6,840 bases of DNA from contig JAKIWU010000074.1 of assembly GCA_022749905.1 (NCBI GenBank), positions 1-6,840 on the forward strand, read 5' to 3'. The notes beneath the pieces were generated by a model. The model did no database searches, was not told the DNA's origin, and saw nothing but the letters and a program-made list of their open reading frames with translations. The stretch is from Thermoplasmata archaeon. GTDB taxonomy: Archaea > Thermoplasmatota > Thermoplasmata > Lutacidiplasmatales > UBA184. Below are positions 1 to 5,924 of the stretch, piece by piece. Made by a program: the position numbers and the translations under genes. Within the stretch, counting starts at the first letter, position 1; each line of letters starts with the position of its first letter.

Positions 1-443
1 AGGAGGCGGACCCTACGTTCGGCGCCCGAGCCGTCGCGCGCGATGACCCCGATGGACTCGAGACGTCGGAGAAAATAGGAGAGGTTGGGGGCCGTCGTTC
101 CGAGCTCCGCGGCCAGGCTCGCCGGCGCGCTCGGTCCGTCGAGATACAGGTGGAGGAGGAGCGACCGAGGGACCGGCTGTCGGAGGAGGGCGAGAAGCTT
201 CAGGTCGGGCTCGGGGATCGGCCCCCCGATCTCCGGAACGACCGCTGGGTAGGCACATTTGTACCCGCCGTTGAAGCGGACGGAGATGAGGCCCTCCTTC
301 CCGAGCCGGTAGAGGTGGTAGTCGAGCGTTCCGATCGGGATCCCGAGGCGTCGGCGGATCTCGCGCAGGTGGACCCCGGGATAGCGCTGGACGAACGTGA
401 GCAGCGTCTCCGCCCAAGGTCCGCGGTGCTCGACCCGGTTCAT
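1..443 (-). CDS. Tandem winged-helix DNA-binding transcriptional regulator (3' end outside the window)
   Basis: This is a probable transcription factor, read from an ATG at 443-441 and open to the left edge, with 147 residues visible and no stop. Two winged-helix-turn-helix units can be seen. The first is at about residues 10-60, with a HLREIRRRLGIPIGTLDYHL recognition-helix segment followed by RLGKEGLISV. The second is at about residues 80-147, with LAAELGTTAPNLSYFLRRLE followed by SIGVIARDG and a basic strand. The 'HLREI..LGI..GT..YHL..L..EGLI' pattern is typical of ArsR/MarR-like wHTH proteins that are abundant in Euryarchaeota, especially Thermoplasmata. No ligand-binding domain or metal-binding cysteine cluster is visible; the only Cys is in the linker (YKCAYP). 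It starts 16 nt after the stop of the membrane-protein gene, so the two are probably co-transcribed. Its position suggests control of the divergent promoter at 733-790, which is inference. The specific target and signal are unknown. Confidence 0.82.
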   Translation of the reverse strand, partial: MNRVEHRGPWAETLLTFVQRYPGVHLREIRRRLGIPIGTLDYHLYRLGKEGLISVRFNGGYKCAYPAVVPEIGGPIPEPDLKLLALLRQPVPRSLLLHLYLDGPSAPASLAAELGTTAPNLSYFLRRLESIGVIARDGSGAERRVRL

Positions 444-459
444 CGACGTGTGCCTGGGG

Positions 460-732
460 TCAGCGGAGGAGCGTGGCGACGAAGAGGACCGCGAGGAGAG
501 CTGCCTCGAACGCCGCCGAGAGGAGGAGCAGGGTGGTAGGGGACCATCCGCCGGTGAACAGGCCGATTCCGACGACGAGTCCCTGAACCGCGATCAGGAG
601 GAAGCCCGTGGCGACGAACGCCATGCGGAGCGAGGGGGCTCGCCGCAGCGCCCCGAGCGCGACGACCGAGAGAACCCCGCCGAACACGGCGACGCCCGCG
701 AACGCCACGTTCGTGACGAGTCCGACGTCCAT
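460..732 (-). CDS. Small three-helix membrane protein, DUF7521-like
   Basis: This is a 90-residue integral membrane protein of unknown function. Three hydrophobic segments are visible: about residues 5-28 (VTNVAFAGVAVFGGVLSVV region), 36-58 (LRMAFVATGFLLIAVQGLVV) and 66-88 (TLLLLSAAFEAALLAVLFVA). A short basic loop (RRAPSLR, about 30-36) between the first two helices suggests a cytoplasmic turn. Size, helix count and the 'LR..F...GF.L' start of helix 2 resemble the archaeal DUF7521 family; that match is from memory and not verified. I chose the ATG at 732-730 because it lies about 32 nt from the TATA-like element. The longer in-frame reading to 798 would run through the promoter and into the divergent gene. 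The winged-helix regulator follows 16 nt downstream, so a membrane-linked sensing role is conceivable but unproven. Confidence 0.75.
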   Translation of the reverse strand: MDVGLVTNVAFAGVAVFGGVLSVVALGALRRAPSLRMAFVATGFLLIAVQGLVVGIGLFTGGWSPTTLLLLSAAFEAALLAVLFVATLLR

Positions 733-760
733 CTTCGAGGACCGTCCATCCGTCCCCCCC

Positions 761-766
761 TTTATA
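761..766 (+). promoter_or_regulatory. Archaeal-type TATA box for the ABC/valS operon
   Basis: TTTATA (continuing as CT) stands out as the only AT-rich stretch in a very GC-rich region. Its centre is about 27 nt upstream of the A of the ATG at 791. In archaea, transcription starts about 25-27 nt downstream of the TATA centre, so the mRNA would begin at or next to the start codon (leaderless). The sequence just upstream is a C run rather than the purine-rich BRE usually expected, which weakens the call. Confidence 0.6.
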
Positions 767-767
767 C
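761..767 (-). promoter_or_regulatory. TATA box read in the opposite direction, for the membrane protein/regulator pair
   Basis: The same element reads GTATAAA on the minus strand. Its centre is about 32 nt from the ATG at 732-730, which would give a leader of only a few bases. No other AT-rich element lies between the two divergent genes, so both transcripts probably depend on this one site. It matches the archaeal consensus less well in this orientation than in the forward one. Confidence 0.45.
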
Positions 768-790
768 TGGAGCGTCCCGTTTCAAGATGG

Positions 791-1576
791 ATGGGCACGC
801 CGGATTCGGCCGCGACCCCCCTCGAGGTGCGCGGACTCGTCGTCCGCTACGGAGAGCGCACGGCGGTGCAGGACCTATCGTTCCAGGTCCGCACCGGCGA
901 GATCTACGGCCTCTTGGGGTCGAACGGCGCCGGGAAGTCGAGCACGATGAAGAGCGTCGTCGGGCTCCTTCGGCCGCAGAGCGGGTCGATCCGAGTGTTG
1001 GGCTTCGACCCCGTGACGCAGGGTGTGGAGGCGAAGCGTCTCATCGGCTATGTGCCCGAGACGCCGCTTCTCTTCGATGCTCTCTCGGCGAAGGAGTTCC
1101 TGGAATTCGTCGCCAGCGTACGTGCGATCGATGCGGCGACCGCGAACCGTCGGCTCGAGAACTTCGCGAAGGCGTTCCAGATCGAGGCGGAACTCCATCA
1201 GCCGATCGGACTCCTCTCGATGGGGACGCGCCAGAAGGTGCTGTTCATGGCGGCGCTCCTCCATCGGCCCAAGCTCCTGGTTCTCGACGAGCCCCTGCAC
1301 GCGCTCGATCCACGGTCGGTCCGGATCGCTCGGGAACTCCTGCGGCAACACGCGAACTCGCATGCGGGTGGCGTCCTCCTCTCCACGCACGCGATGGAGG
1401 TCGCCGAGCGACTCTGCGACCGGGTGGGGATCCTGGATCGCGGAGTGCTGCGCGGGGAGGGGACCATCGCGGAGCTCCGGGGTTCTGCGTCGGCGAGCCT
1501 CGAGGAAGCCTTCCTGAAGCTCACGCGCGAGGAGGAAGGGGTCCGGGAAGCCGTGCTTTCGCTCGGGGTCGATTGA
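791..1576 (+). CDS. ABC transporter ATP-binding protein (ABC-2 exporter type)
   Basis: This 261-residue nucleotide-binding subunit would power the permease encoded immediately downstream by ATP hydrolysis at the cytoplasmic membrane face. All core motifs are present. Walker A is GSNGAGKSS (about residues 43-51, K49). The Q-loop region is IGYVPE (85-90), with Glu where many families have Gln; this variant is common in CcmA/DrrA-like exporter ATPases. The signature is LSMGTRQK (142-149), Walker B is LLVLDEP (162-168), the D-loop is ALDP (171-174), and the H-loop is STHAMEVAERLCD (H200). The length is normal for a single ABC domain without a C-terminal extension. I chose the ATG at 791 because it fits the TATA spacing and the domain begins at about residue 10; longer in-frame readings would cross the promoter and the divergent gene. 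The TGA overlaps the TTG start of the permease. The substrate cannot be told from the sequence. Confidence 0.93.
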   Translation: MGTPDSAATPLEVRGLVVRYGERTAVQDLSFQVRTGEIYGLLGSNGAGKSSTMKSVVGLLRPQSGSIRVLGFDPVTQGVEAKRLIGYVPETPLLFDALSAKEFLEFVASVRAIDAATANRRLENFAKAFQIEAELHQPIGLLSMGTRQKVLFMAALLHRPKLLVLDEPLHALDPRSVRIARELLRQHANSHAGGVLLSTHAMEVAERLCDRVGILDRGVLRGEGTIAELRGSASASLEEAFLKLTREEEGVREAVLSLGVD

Positions 1577-3252
1577 GCCCCACCTGGAAGGAGGCGTACC
1601 GACTCCACGTGGTCGCGTTCACCGAGCTCGCCTACCAAGCGATCTACGCGGTCCGCCAAGGAAACCTCCCGCCTACCCTTGCGGCCGGTTCGCTTGCGCG
1701 CAAAGCTCGCCGACGGGTTCTCCAGAGCAAGCTCCTCGTCAGCCTCCTCCTCGCGTTCATCACCATCGGCACCGGCGTGGTGCTCGGCACCACGGCGAAA
1801 ACGTTCCTCGCCCCGGCGCTCGCTGCGCCTCTCTACGATGAGACGGTGATCGCGGGCCTCTTGCTGCTCGACGTCGCCTTCCTCTGGTGGACGGGCCTGC
1901 AGGTTCTCCCGTCGTACCTTTCCTCCCAAGTGCTGCCCACGCTCGACGCCCTCCCGGTTCCGGACCGGTCGGTATCCCGCGCGGCCTTCCTCCTGTTCCT
2001 GCGGCTCTTCGACCTCCCCGCCCTCACCGTCATCGCCGTCACGCCGATCGTCGTCGGGCGCGCTCTCGGCTCGGCGTGGGCTGGACTCGCGATCATCCCC
2101 GGCGCCGTCTCGGCCGTCGTGTTCGGACTCGCGCTCTCCCTCGCGACCGGGAAGTTCTTCCTACGTCACGTTCAGGGAGCGACCGGTGGCTCGAGACGCG
2201 GAACGGTTCTCCGGTGGGCGTACCTGGTCCTCTGGACGATCCCCGCCTTCACGATGTACGGCTATGTCTCGCTGGGTCCGGGCCTCATCGGTTGGATGAC
2301 CTCGGTGACCGCTTCCGGGGCCGGGGGCGCGCTCGACGGCATCCTCGCGACGTACCCGTTTCCGCTCGCCTCGCTCCCCTCCCTCCTCCTCTCCGGGAGC
2401 GTGACGGTCCCGGACGCCGGTCTCGGTCCGATCGCGATCGTCGTTGTCGGCGGGGCCGTCTACGGGAGCATCACCTGGGCCGCGGCGTCCTGGCTCCTCG
2501 ACGCTCCGGGGGCACTCGCCCGCGCCTCGGCCGGGGGCCACGCCGGGGTCGTGACGGACCGAAGGCTGGTGCCACGCTCTGCGCCGTTCGCCGTGATCGT
2601 CAAGGACCTCCGGATCGCCTCCCGGACTCCCGGGTTCGCCTTCATCATCCTCCTTCCGCTCCTCGATGCGGTCGCGATCGGGGCGTGGACGGTTCTCGCA
2701 GCGCCCACCGCCTCGGGCGCGTTCAACATCGCCTCGGCGGCCGTCGCCACCGCCGCGCTTCTCGCAACCTTCTTCGGCCCCGCGTTCTTCGCGATCGAGG
2801 TCATGGGCTACTCGTACACCCGCACCCTTCCGCTCACCGAGCGTTCGCTCGTCCTCGGGAAGCTCTCCCTCGTCACGACGCTTTACGCGGTCGCGGCGGG
2901 GACGGTCCTCGGGATCGGCCTTGCGCGCCTCTTCGAGCCGCTTTCGTTCCTGGGTTTCATCCTCGCAGAGTTCCCTGCCGTCGCGGCCGCGGCGCTCCTC
3001 GAGCTCGGGCTCCTCGTCCGCGTCGCCCGACGCCGGGGACTTCCTGTAACGAACCTCTACTCGGGGAGCTGGTGGGTCATGGGGGTCAGCATCCCGGGCG
3101 TCCTCATGGCCGGCGTTCCGCTCGCGCTCTTCGAAATCTTCCGTTCGGTGTCCGTGACGACGGGGCTCGGTGTGATGGCGGCGGTCGCACTCGCGGAACT
3201 CGCGGTCGCCGCGCCGCTCGCGCTTGCCGGCTCCTCCGGTCGAGGCGCCTGA
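1573..3252 (+). CDS. Large ABC-2-like exporter permease, 12-13 membrane helices
   Basis: This 559-residue polytopic membrane protein is the probable partner of the ATPase just upstream. About 12-13 hydrophobic segments are visible, the first at about residues 54-75 (KLLVSLLLAFITIGTGVV) and the last near the C-terminus (GLGVMAAVALAELAVAA). Two similar cytoplasmic-loop motifs, LPVPDRS (127-133) and LPLTERS (419-425), precede hydrophobic segments in the two halves. This resembles the 'LPxxRxxLLLGK' coupling region of ABC-2 exporters and suggests two repeated halves in one chain. Most ABC-2 permeases are about half this size. The start is uncertain. TTG at 1573 overlaps the ATPase stop as TTGA and fits the tight operon. 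A GTG at 1609 (codon 13) is the main alternative. There is no ATG near the N-terminus. The stop shares one base with the valS ATG. Substrate unknown; a role in peptide, lipid or drug export is only a guess. Confidence 0.85.
   Translation: MSPTWKEAYRLHVVAFTELAYQAIYAVRQGNLPPTLAAGSLARKARRRVLQSKLLVSLLLAFITIGTGVVLGTTAKTFLAPALAAPLYDETVIAGLLLLDVAFLWWTGLQVLPSYLSSQVLPTLDALPVPDRSVSRAAFLLFLRLFDLPALTVIAVTPIVVGRALGSAWAGLAIIPGAVSAVVFGLALSLATGKFFLRHVQGATGGSRRGTVLRWAYLVLWTIPAFTMYGYVSLGPGLIGWMTSVTASGAGGALDGILATYPFPLASLPSLLLSGSVTVPDAGLGPIAIVVVGGAVYGSITWAAASWLLDAPGALARASAGGHAGVVTDRRLVPRSAPFAVIVKDLRIASRTPGFAFIILLPLLDAVAIGAWTVLAAPTASGAFNIASAAVATAALLATFFGPAFFAIEVMGYSYTRTLPLTERSLVLGKLSLVTTLYAVAAGTVLGIGLARLFEPLSFLGFILAEFPAVAAAALLELGLLVRVARRRGLPVTNLYSGSWWVMGVSIPGVLMAGVPLALFEIFRSVSVTTGLGVMAAVALAELAVAAPLALAGSSGRGA
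1590..1594 (+). promoter_or_regulatory. Possible Shine-Dalgarno site inside the start of the permease gene
   Basis: GGAGG is a perfect anti-16S match, but it lies 14 nt before the alternative GTG start at 1609, longer than the usual 5-10 nt. It may be chance in purine-rich coding sequence (Lys-Glu-Ala codons). It is the main reason to doubt the TTG start at 1573. Confidence 0.2.
3242..3245 (+). promoter_or_regulatory. Shine-Dalgarno site for valS
   Basis: GAGG ends 6 nt before the ATG at 3252, a normal spacing. It lies within the last codons of the permease. It supports the ATG in the TGATG overlap as the valS start. Confidence 0.45.
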
Positions 3253-5924
3253 TGCCCGAGGAGATCCCGACGCGCTTCGATCCCGCCGCGATCGAGGCGC
3301 GCTGGCAGAAGGCCTGGGCCGAGGGGCGGGCGTTCGAGGCGACGCACGATCCGAAGGGCGCCACGTTCTCGATGATCCTCCCTCCGCCGAACGTCACGGG
3401 CGTGCTGACCCTCGGCCACATGCTCGGGGACACGGTGATGGACCTGCTCGCACGCTGGCACCGGATGCGCGGCGAAGGCGTGCTCTGGCTCCCGGGCGTC
3501 GATCACGCCGGGCTCTCGACCCAGGTGGCGGTACGCCGGGAGCTCGACCGGCAAGGCGTCCACCTCGAGGACCTCCCGCGCGAGGAGATCCTCCAGAGGA
3601 TCCTGACCTGGAAGAACGATCGGGAAGCGACCATTCGAGCCCAGACCGAGGCGGGAGGGTTCTCGGTCGACTGGTCCCGCTACCGGTACACGATGGACCC
3701 CGGAAGCACCCGGGCCACGCGCGAGGTGTTCGTGCGGCTCTACCGGGAGGGTCTCATCTACCGAGGGGAGCGGATGGTCCACTGGGACCCGAAGCTCCGC
3801 ACCGCCCTCTCCGATCTCGAGGTGGTGCACCGCGAGGAGGAGGCGGAGCTCCTGTTCGTCACCTACCCCTGGGCCGACGGCTCGCCGGGAGGGATCGTCG
3901 TCGCGACGGTCCGGCCCGAGACGATCTTTGGCGACGTGGCCGTTGTCGTGCATCCCGACGATGAGCGCCACCGCGATGCCGTGGGGCGCTCCGTGCGCGT
4001 GCCGCTGACGGAGCGGACCGTGCCCATCCTCACCGACAGCACGATCGACCGGGAGTTCGGCAACGGAGCGCTGAAGCTCACGCCACGCCACGATCCTGTG
4101 GATTTCGCGATCGCCCAGCGGCACCCCGAGATCGCGATGCCGCCGACGATCCTCGACACGAGCGCGCGGCTCGTCGGAGACTGGGTCCCGGAGCGCTTCC
4201 GTGGCCTCGCTCGCGTCGCAGCCCGCGAGGCCGTCACGAAGGCCCTCTCGGACGGTGGCTTCATGGTTCGGTCCGAGCGCTACCACCATAGCGTCGGCCG
4301 TTCCGAGCGCTCCGACGCCGTGGTGGAGCCGATACTCTCCACCCAGTGGTTCGTGAAACTCTCCGCACTTGCGCCACCCGTGATCGACGCTGTGAACACG
4401 GGCGAGGTCCGGATCCATCCGGAGCGGTGGGTTCGGACCTTCCACCGCTGGATGGAGAACCTCCAGGACTGGTGCATCTCGAGGCAGGTGGTGTGGGGGC
4501 ACCCGATCCCGGTGTACTTTTGCGACTCCTGCCACGCGACGCAGGCAAGTGTCGACGCCCCCGTGCGATGCGAGCACTGCGGCGGGATCCATCTCACCCA
4601 GGACCCCGATGTCCTCGACACGTGGTTCACCTCCTGGCTCTGGCCGTTCGTCACGATGGGCTGGCCCGAGACCACGGGGGACCTCGCCCACTACTACCCG
4701 ACGAGCGTCCTCGTCACGGGTCGGGACATCATGTTCTTCTGGGTCGCTCGGATGCTGATGGCCGGATTCAAGTTCACCGGCACGGCGCCGTTCTCGGACG
4801 TCTACTTTACCGGGATGCTGCGCGACGAGACCGGGCGGAAGATGTCGAAGCACCTGGGGAACTCCCCGGACCCTCTCGCGCTCATCGGGGAGCGTGGGGC
4901 CGATACCCTGCGGTTCGCCGTCCTCCACCCGAACCCTGTCGATCAGGACGGACCCCTCGGACCGGCGACCCTCGACGCGGGTCGGAACTTCCTCACGAAG
5001 CTCTGGAACCTGGGACGGTTCGCCTCCACGCATCTCCCCGACGGAACGGAGCCGGCCCTCCGAGCTCCCACGCTTACGCCGGGCTCCGCGCTGGAGAATC
5101 GGTGGATCCTCTCGCGCTGGCACTCCACGGTTCGCTCCCTCGATGAGGCCCTCTCGGCCTTCGAATTCACGAGGGCCGCTTCGCTCCTGTACGGATTCGT
5201 CTGGCACGACCTCGCGGACCGATACGTCGAGGCCAGCAAGGACGCTCTCCGTGGGACCCGGGGGGCGGCGGCCCAGCGGGAAGCACGGGAAGTCCTGCAC
5301 TTCGTACTCGAGCGGACTCTCCGTGCTCTCCACCCCATGGTCCCCCACGTCACGGAAGCTCTCTGGCACCTCCTTCCGCACGACGGAGAGCTGCTGACGC
5401 TCGCCGCGTGGCCCCGGGCGGACGAGGCTCCAGCGGACGCGAACTCGGAAACCTCGGCGGAGCTCGTGTTCGACGCTATCCGGACGTATCGAAACCTGAG
5501 GGCCGAGGGCGGGATCGCGATCGCGAGCCTCCCCGTCGCCTACGTTCGCCCGGCGAGTCCCGCCGACGCGACCGTGTATGCGGCGGAATCCGAGACGATC
5601 CGCCGTCTCGCCCGAATCGGAGAACTTCGCCTTCTCGCCGCGAGGGAAGAGCCGCCGGGATCGACCGCACGTGCGGTGACGACCGGCGGGGAGTTCTTCC
5701 TCGCCCGGGCGACTCCGAGCGGGGAACCCGAGGAAGGGCTCGCGAAAGAGCGCGTGAAGCTCGCAGGGCTCCTCGACAAGACGCGGGAACGACTTTCCGA
5801 TCCGACGTTCCGGTCCCGGGCGCCCCCGCATGTTGTGGCCGAGGCGGAGGAGAAGGCGCGCGACCTGTCCGAGCGCGTTCGAAAGATCGACGACCTTCTT
5901 GCGGGCCCGGCGGCTGGATCATGA
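3252..5924 (+). CDS. valS: Valyl-tRNA synthetase, bacterial type
   Basis: This 890-residue class I enzyme attaches valine to tRNA-Val using ATP, in the cytoplasm, and should edit mischarged threonine. The N-terminal part has ILPPPNVTG followed by TLGH (53-56) at the HIGH position, then LWLPGVDHAGLSTQ. The CP1 editing domain (about 200-330) has VATVRPET (217-224) and HDPVDF (280-285). A zinc-knuckle-like CDSC (424-427)/CEHC (440-443) pair precedes DPDVLDTWFTSWLWPF, a ValRS hallmark. KMSKH (530-534), followed by LGNSPDP, stands for KMSKS. The anticodon-binding helical domain is at about 615-720 (HPMVPHVTEALW), and a charged coiled-coil arm occupies about 827-885. The Cys knuckle, LGNSPDP and the C-terminal arm resemble bacterial rather than typical archaeal ValRS (from memory). 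The ATG shares one base with the permease stop, and a GAGG lies 6 nt upstream. The Thr in the HIGH motif and the His in KMSKS are departures from consensus; the enzyme otherwise looks intact. Confidence 0.96.
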   Translation: MPEEIPTRFDPAAIEARWQKAWAEGRAFEATHDPKGATFSMILPPPNVTGVLTLGHMLGDTVMDLLARWHRMRGEGVLWLPGVDHAGLSTQVAVRRELDRQGVHLEDLPREEILQRILTWKNDREATIRAQTEAGGFSVDWSRYRYTMDPGSTRATREVFVRLYREGLIYRGERMVHWDPKLRTALSDLEVVHREEEAELLFVTYPWADGSPGGIVVATVRPETIFGDVAVVVHPDDERHRDAVGRSVRVPLTERTVPILTDSTIDREFGNGALKLTPRHDPVDFAIAQRHPEIAMPPTILDTSARLVGDWVPERFRGLARVAAREAVTKALSDGGFMVRSERYHHSVGRSERSDAVVEPILSTQWFVKLSALAPPVIDAVNTGEVRIHPERWVRTFHRWMENLQDWCISRQVVWGHPIPVYFCDSCHATQASVDAPVRCEHCGGIHLTQDPDVLDTWFTSWLWPFVTMGWPETTGDLAHYYPTSVLVTGRDIMFFWVARMLMAGFKFTGTAPFSDVYFTGMLRDETGRKMSKHLGNSPDPLALIGERGADTLRFAVLHPNPVDQDGPLGPATLDAGRNFLTKLWNLGRFASTHLPDGTEPALRAPTLTPGSALENRWILSRWHSTVRSLDEALSAFEFTRAASLLYGFVWHDLADRYVEASKDALRGTRGAAAQREAREVLHFVLERTLRALHPMVPHVTEALWHLLPHDGELLTLAAWPRADEAPADANSETSAELVFDAIRTYRNLRAEGGIAIASLPVAYVRPASPADATVYAAESETIRRLARIGELRLLAAREEPPGSTARAVTTGGEFFLARATPSGEPEEGLAKERVKLAGLLDKTRERLSDPTFRSRAPPHVVAEAEEKARDLSERVRKIDDLLAGPAAGS

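Larger units (their letters stand above)
728..791. promoter_or_regulatory. Candidate operator: 8-bp inverted repeat bracketing the divergent promoter
   Basis: TCCATCTT at 728-735 and its exact complement AAGATGGA at 784-791 form an inverted repeat. Its symmetry axis (about 759.5) lies within a few bases of the TATA-like element. The left arm covers the start codon of the minus-strand gene, and the right arm ends on the first base of the ABC ATPase start codon. GTCCATC also recurs as a direct repeat at 727-733 and 744-750. A dimeric winged-helix protein bound here could block both start sites. This is inference, and an 8-bp match over this distance could be chance. Confidence 0.3.

Noticed and set aside
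268..275. GTACCCGC-like short palindromic and GC-rich stretches considered as terminators or repeats
   Set aside because: They lie inside coding sequence, and no stem followed by a T-run or other terminator signal is visible. No CRISPR array, tRNA, rRNA or insertion-sequence ends were seen anywhere in the window.
13..417. 134-codon minus-strand open frame at the left edge
   Set aside because: It is a Pro/Arg-rich shadow. A different minus-strand frame over the same bases encodes a coherent two-domain winged-helix protein starting at 443.
608..790. Upstream extension of the ABC ATPase frame
   Set aside because: It would cross the promoter and run antisense to the membrane-protein gene, and it adds no ABC-family sequence. 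The ATG at 791 fits the promoter spacing.
1040..1070. Glu instead of Gln in the ATPase Q-loop (IGYVPE) as a possible loss of function
   Set aside because: IGYLPE-type Q-loops are common in CcmA/DrrA-like exporter ATPases, and all other catalytic motifs are intact.
397..1572. Extension of the permease frame far upstream, giving a 951-residue protein
   Set aside because: The upstream part is low-complexity Arg/Gly/Glu sequence that overlaps the ATPase gene and the divergent genes. The membrane protein begins only after the ATPase stop.
1887..3251. Extension of the valS frame upstream, giving a 1345-residue protein
   Set aside because: The first 455 residues are Arg/Pro-rich out-of-frame translation of the permease. 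The ValRS family start matches the ATG at 3252 with its GAGG site.
3057..5831. Very long open frame (924 codons) on the minus strand opposite valS
   Set aside because: It mirrors valS codon by codon, is rich in Arg/Gly/Pro/Glu with no domain pattern, and is expected in high-GC DNA where antisense stops are rare. The plus-strand ValRS motifs are unambiguous.
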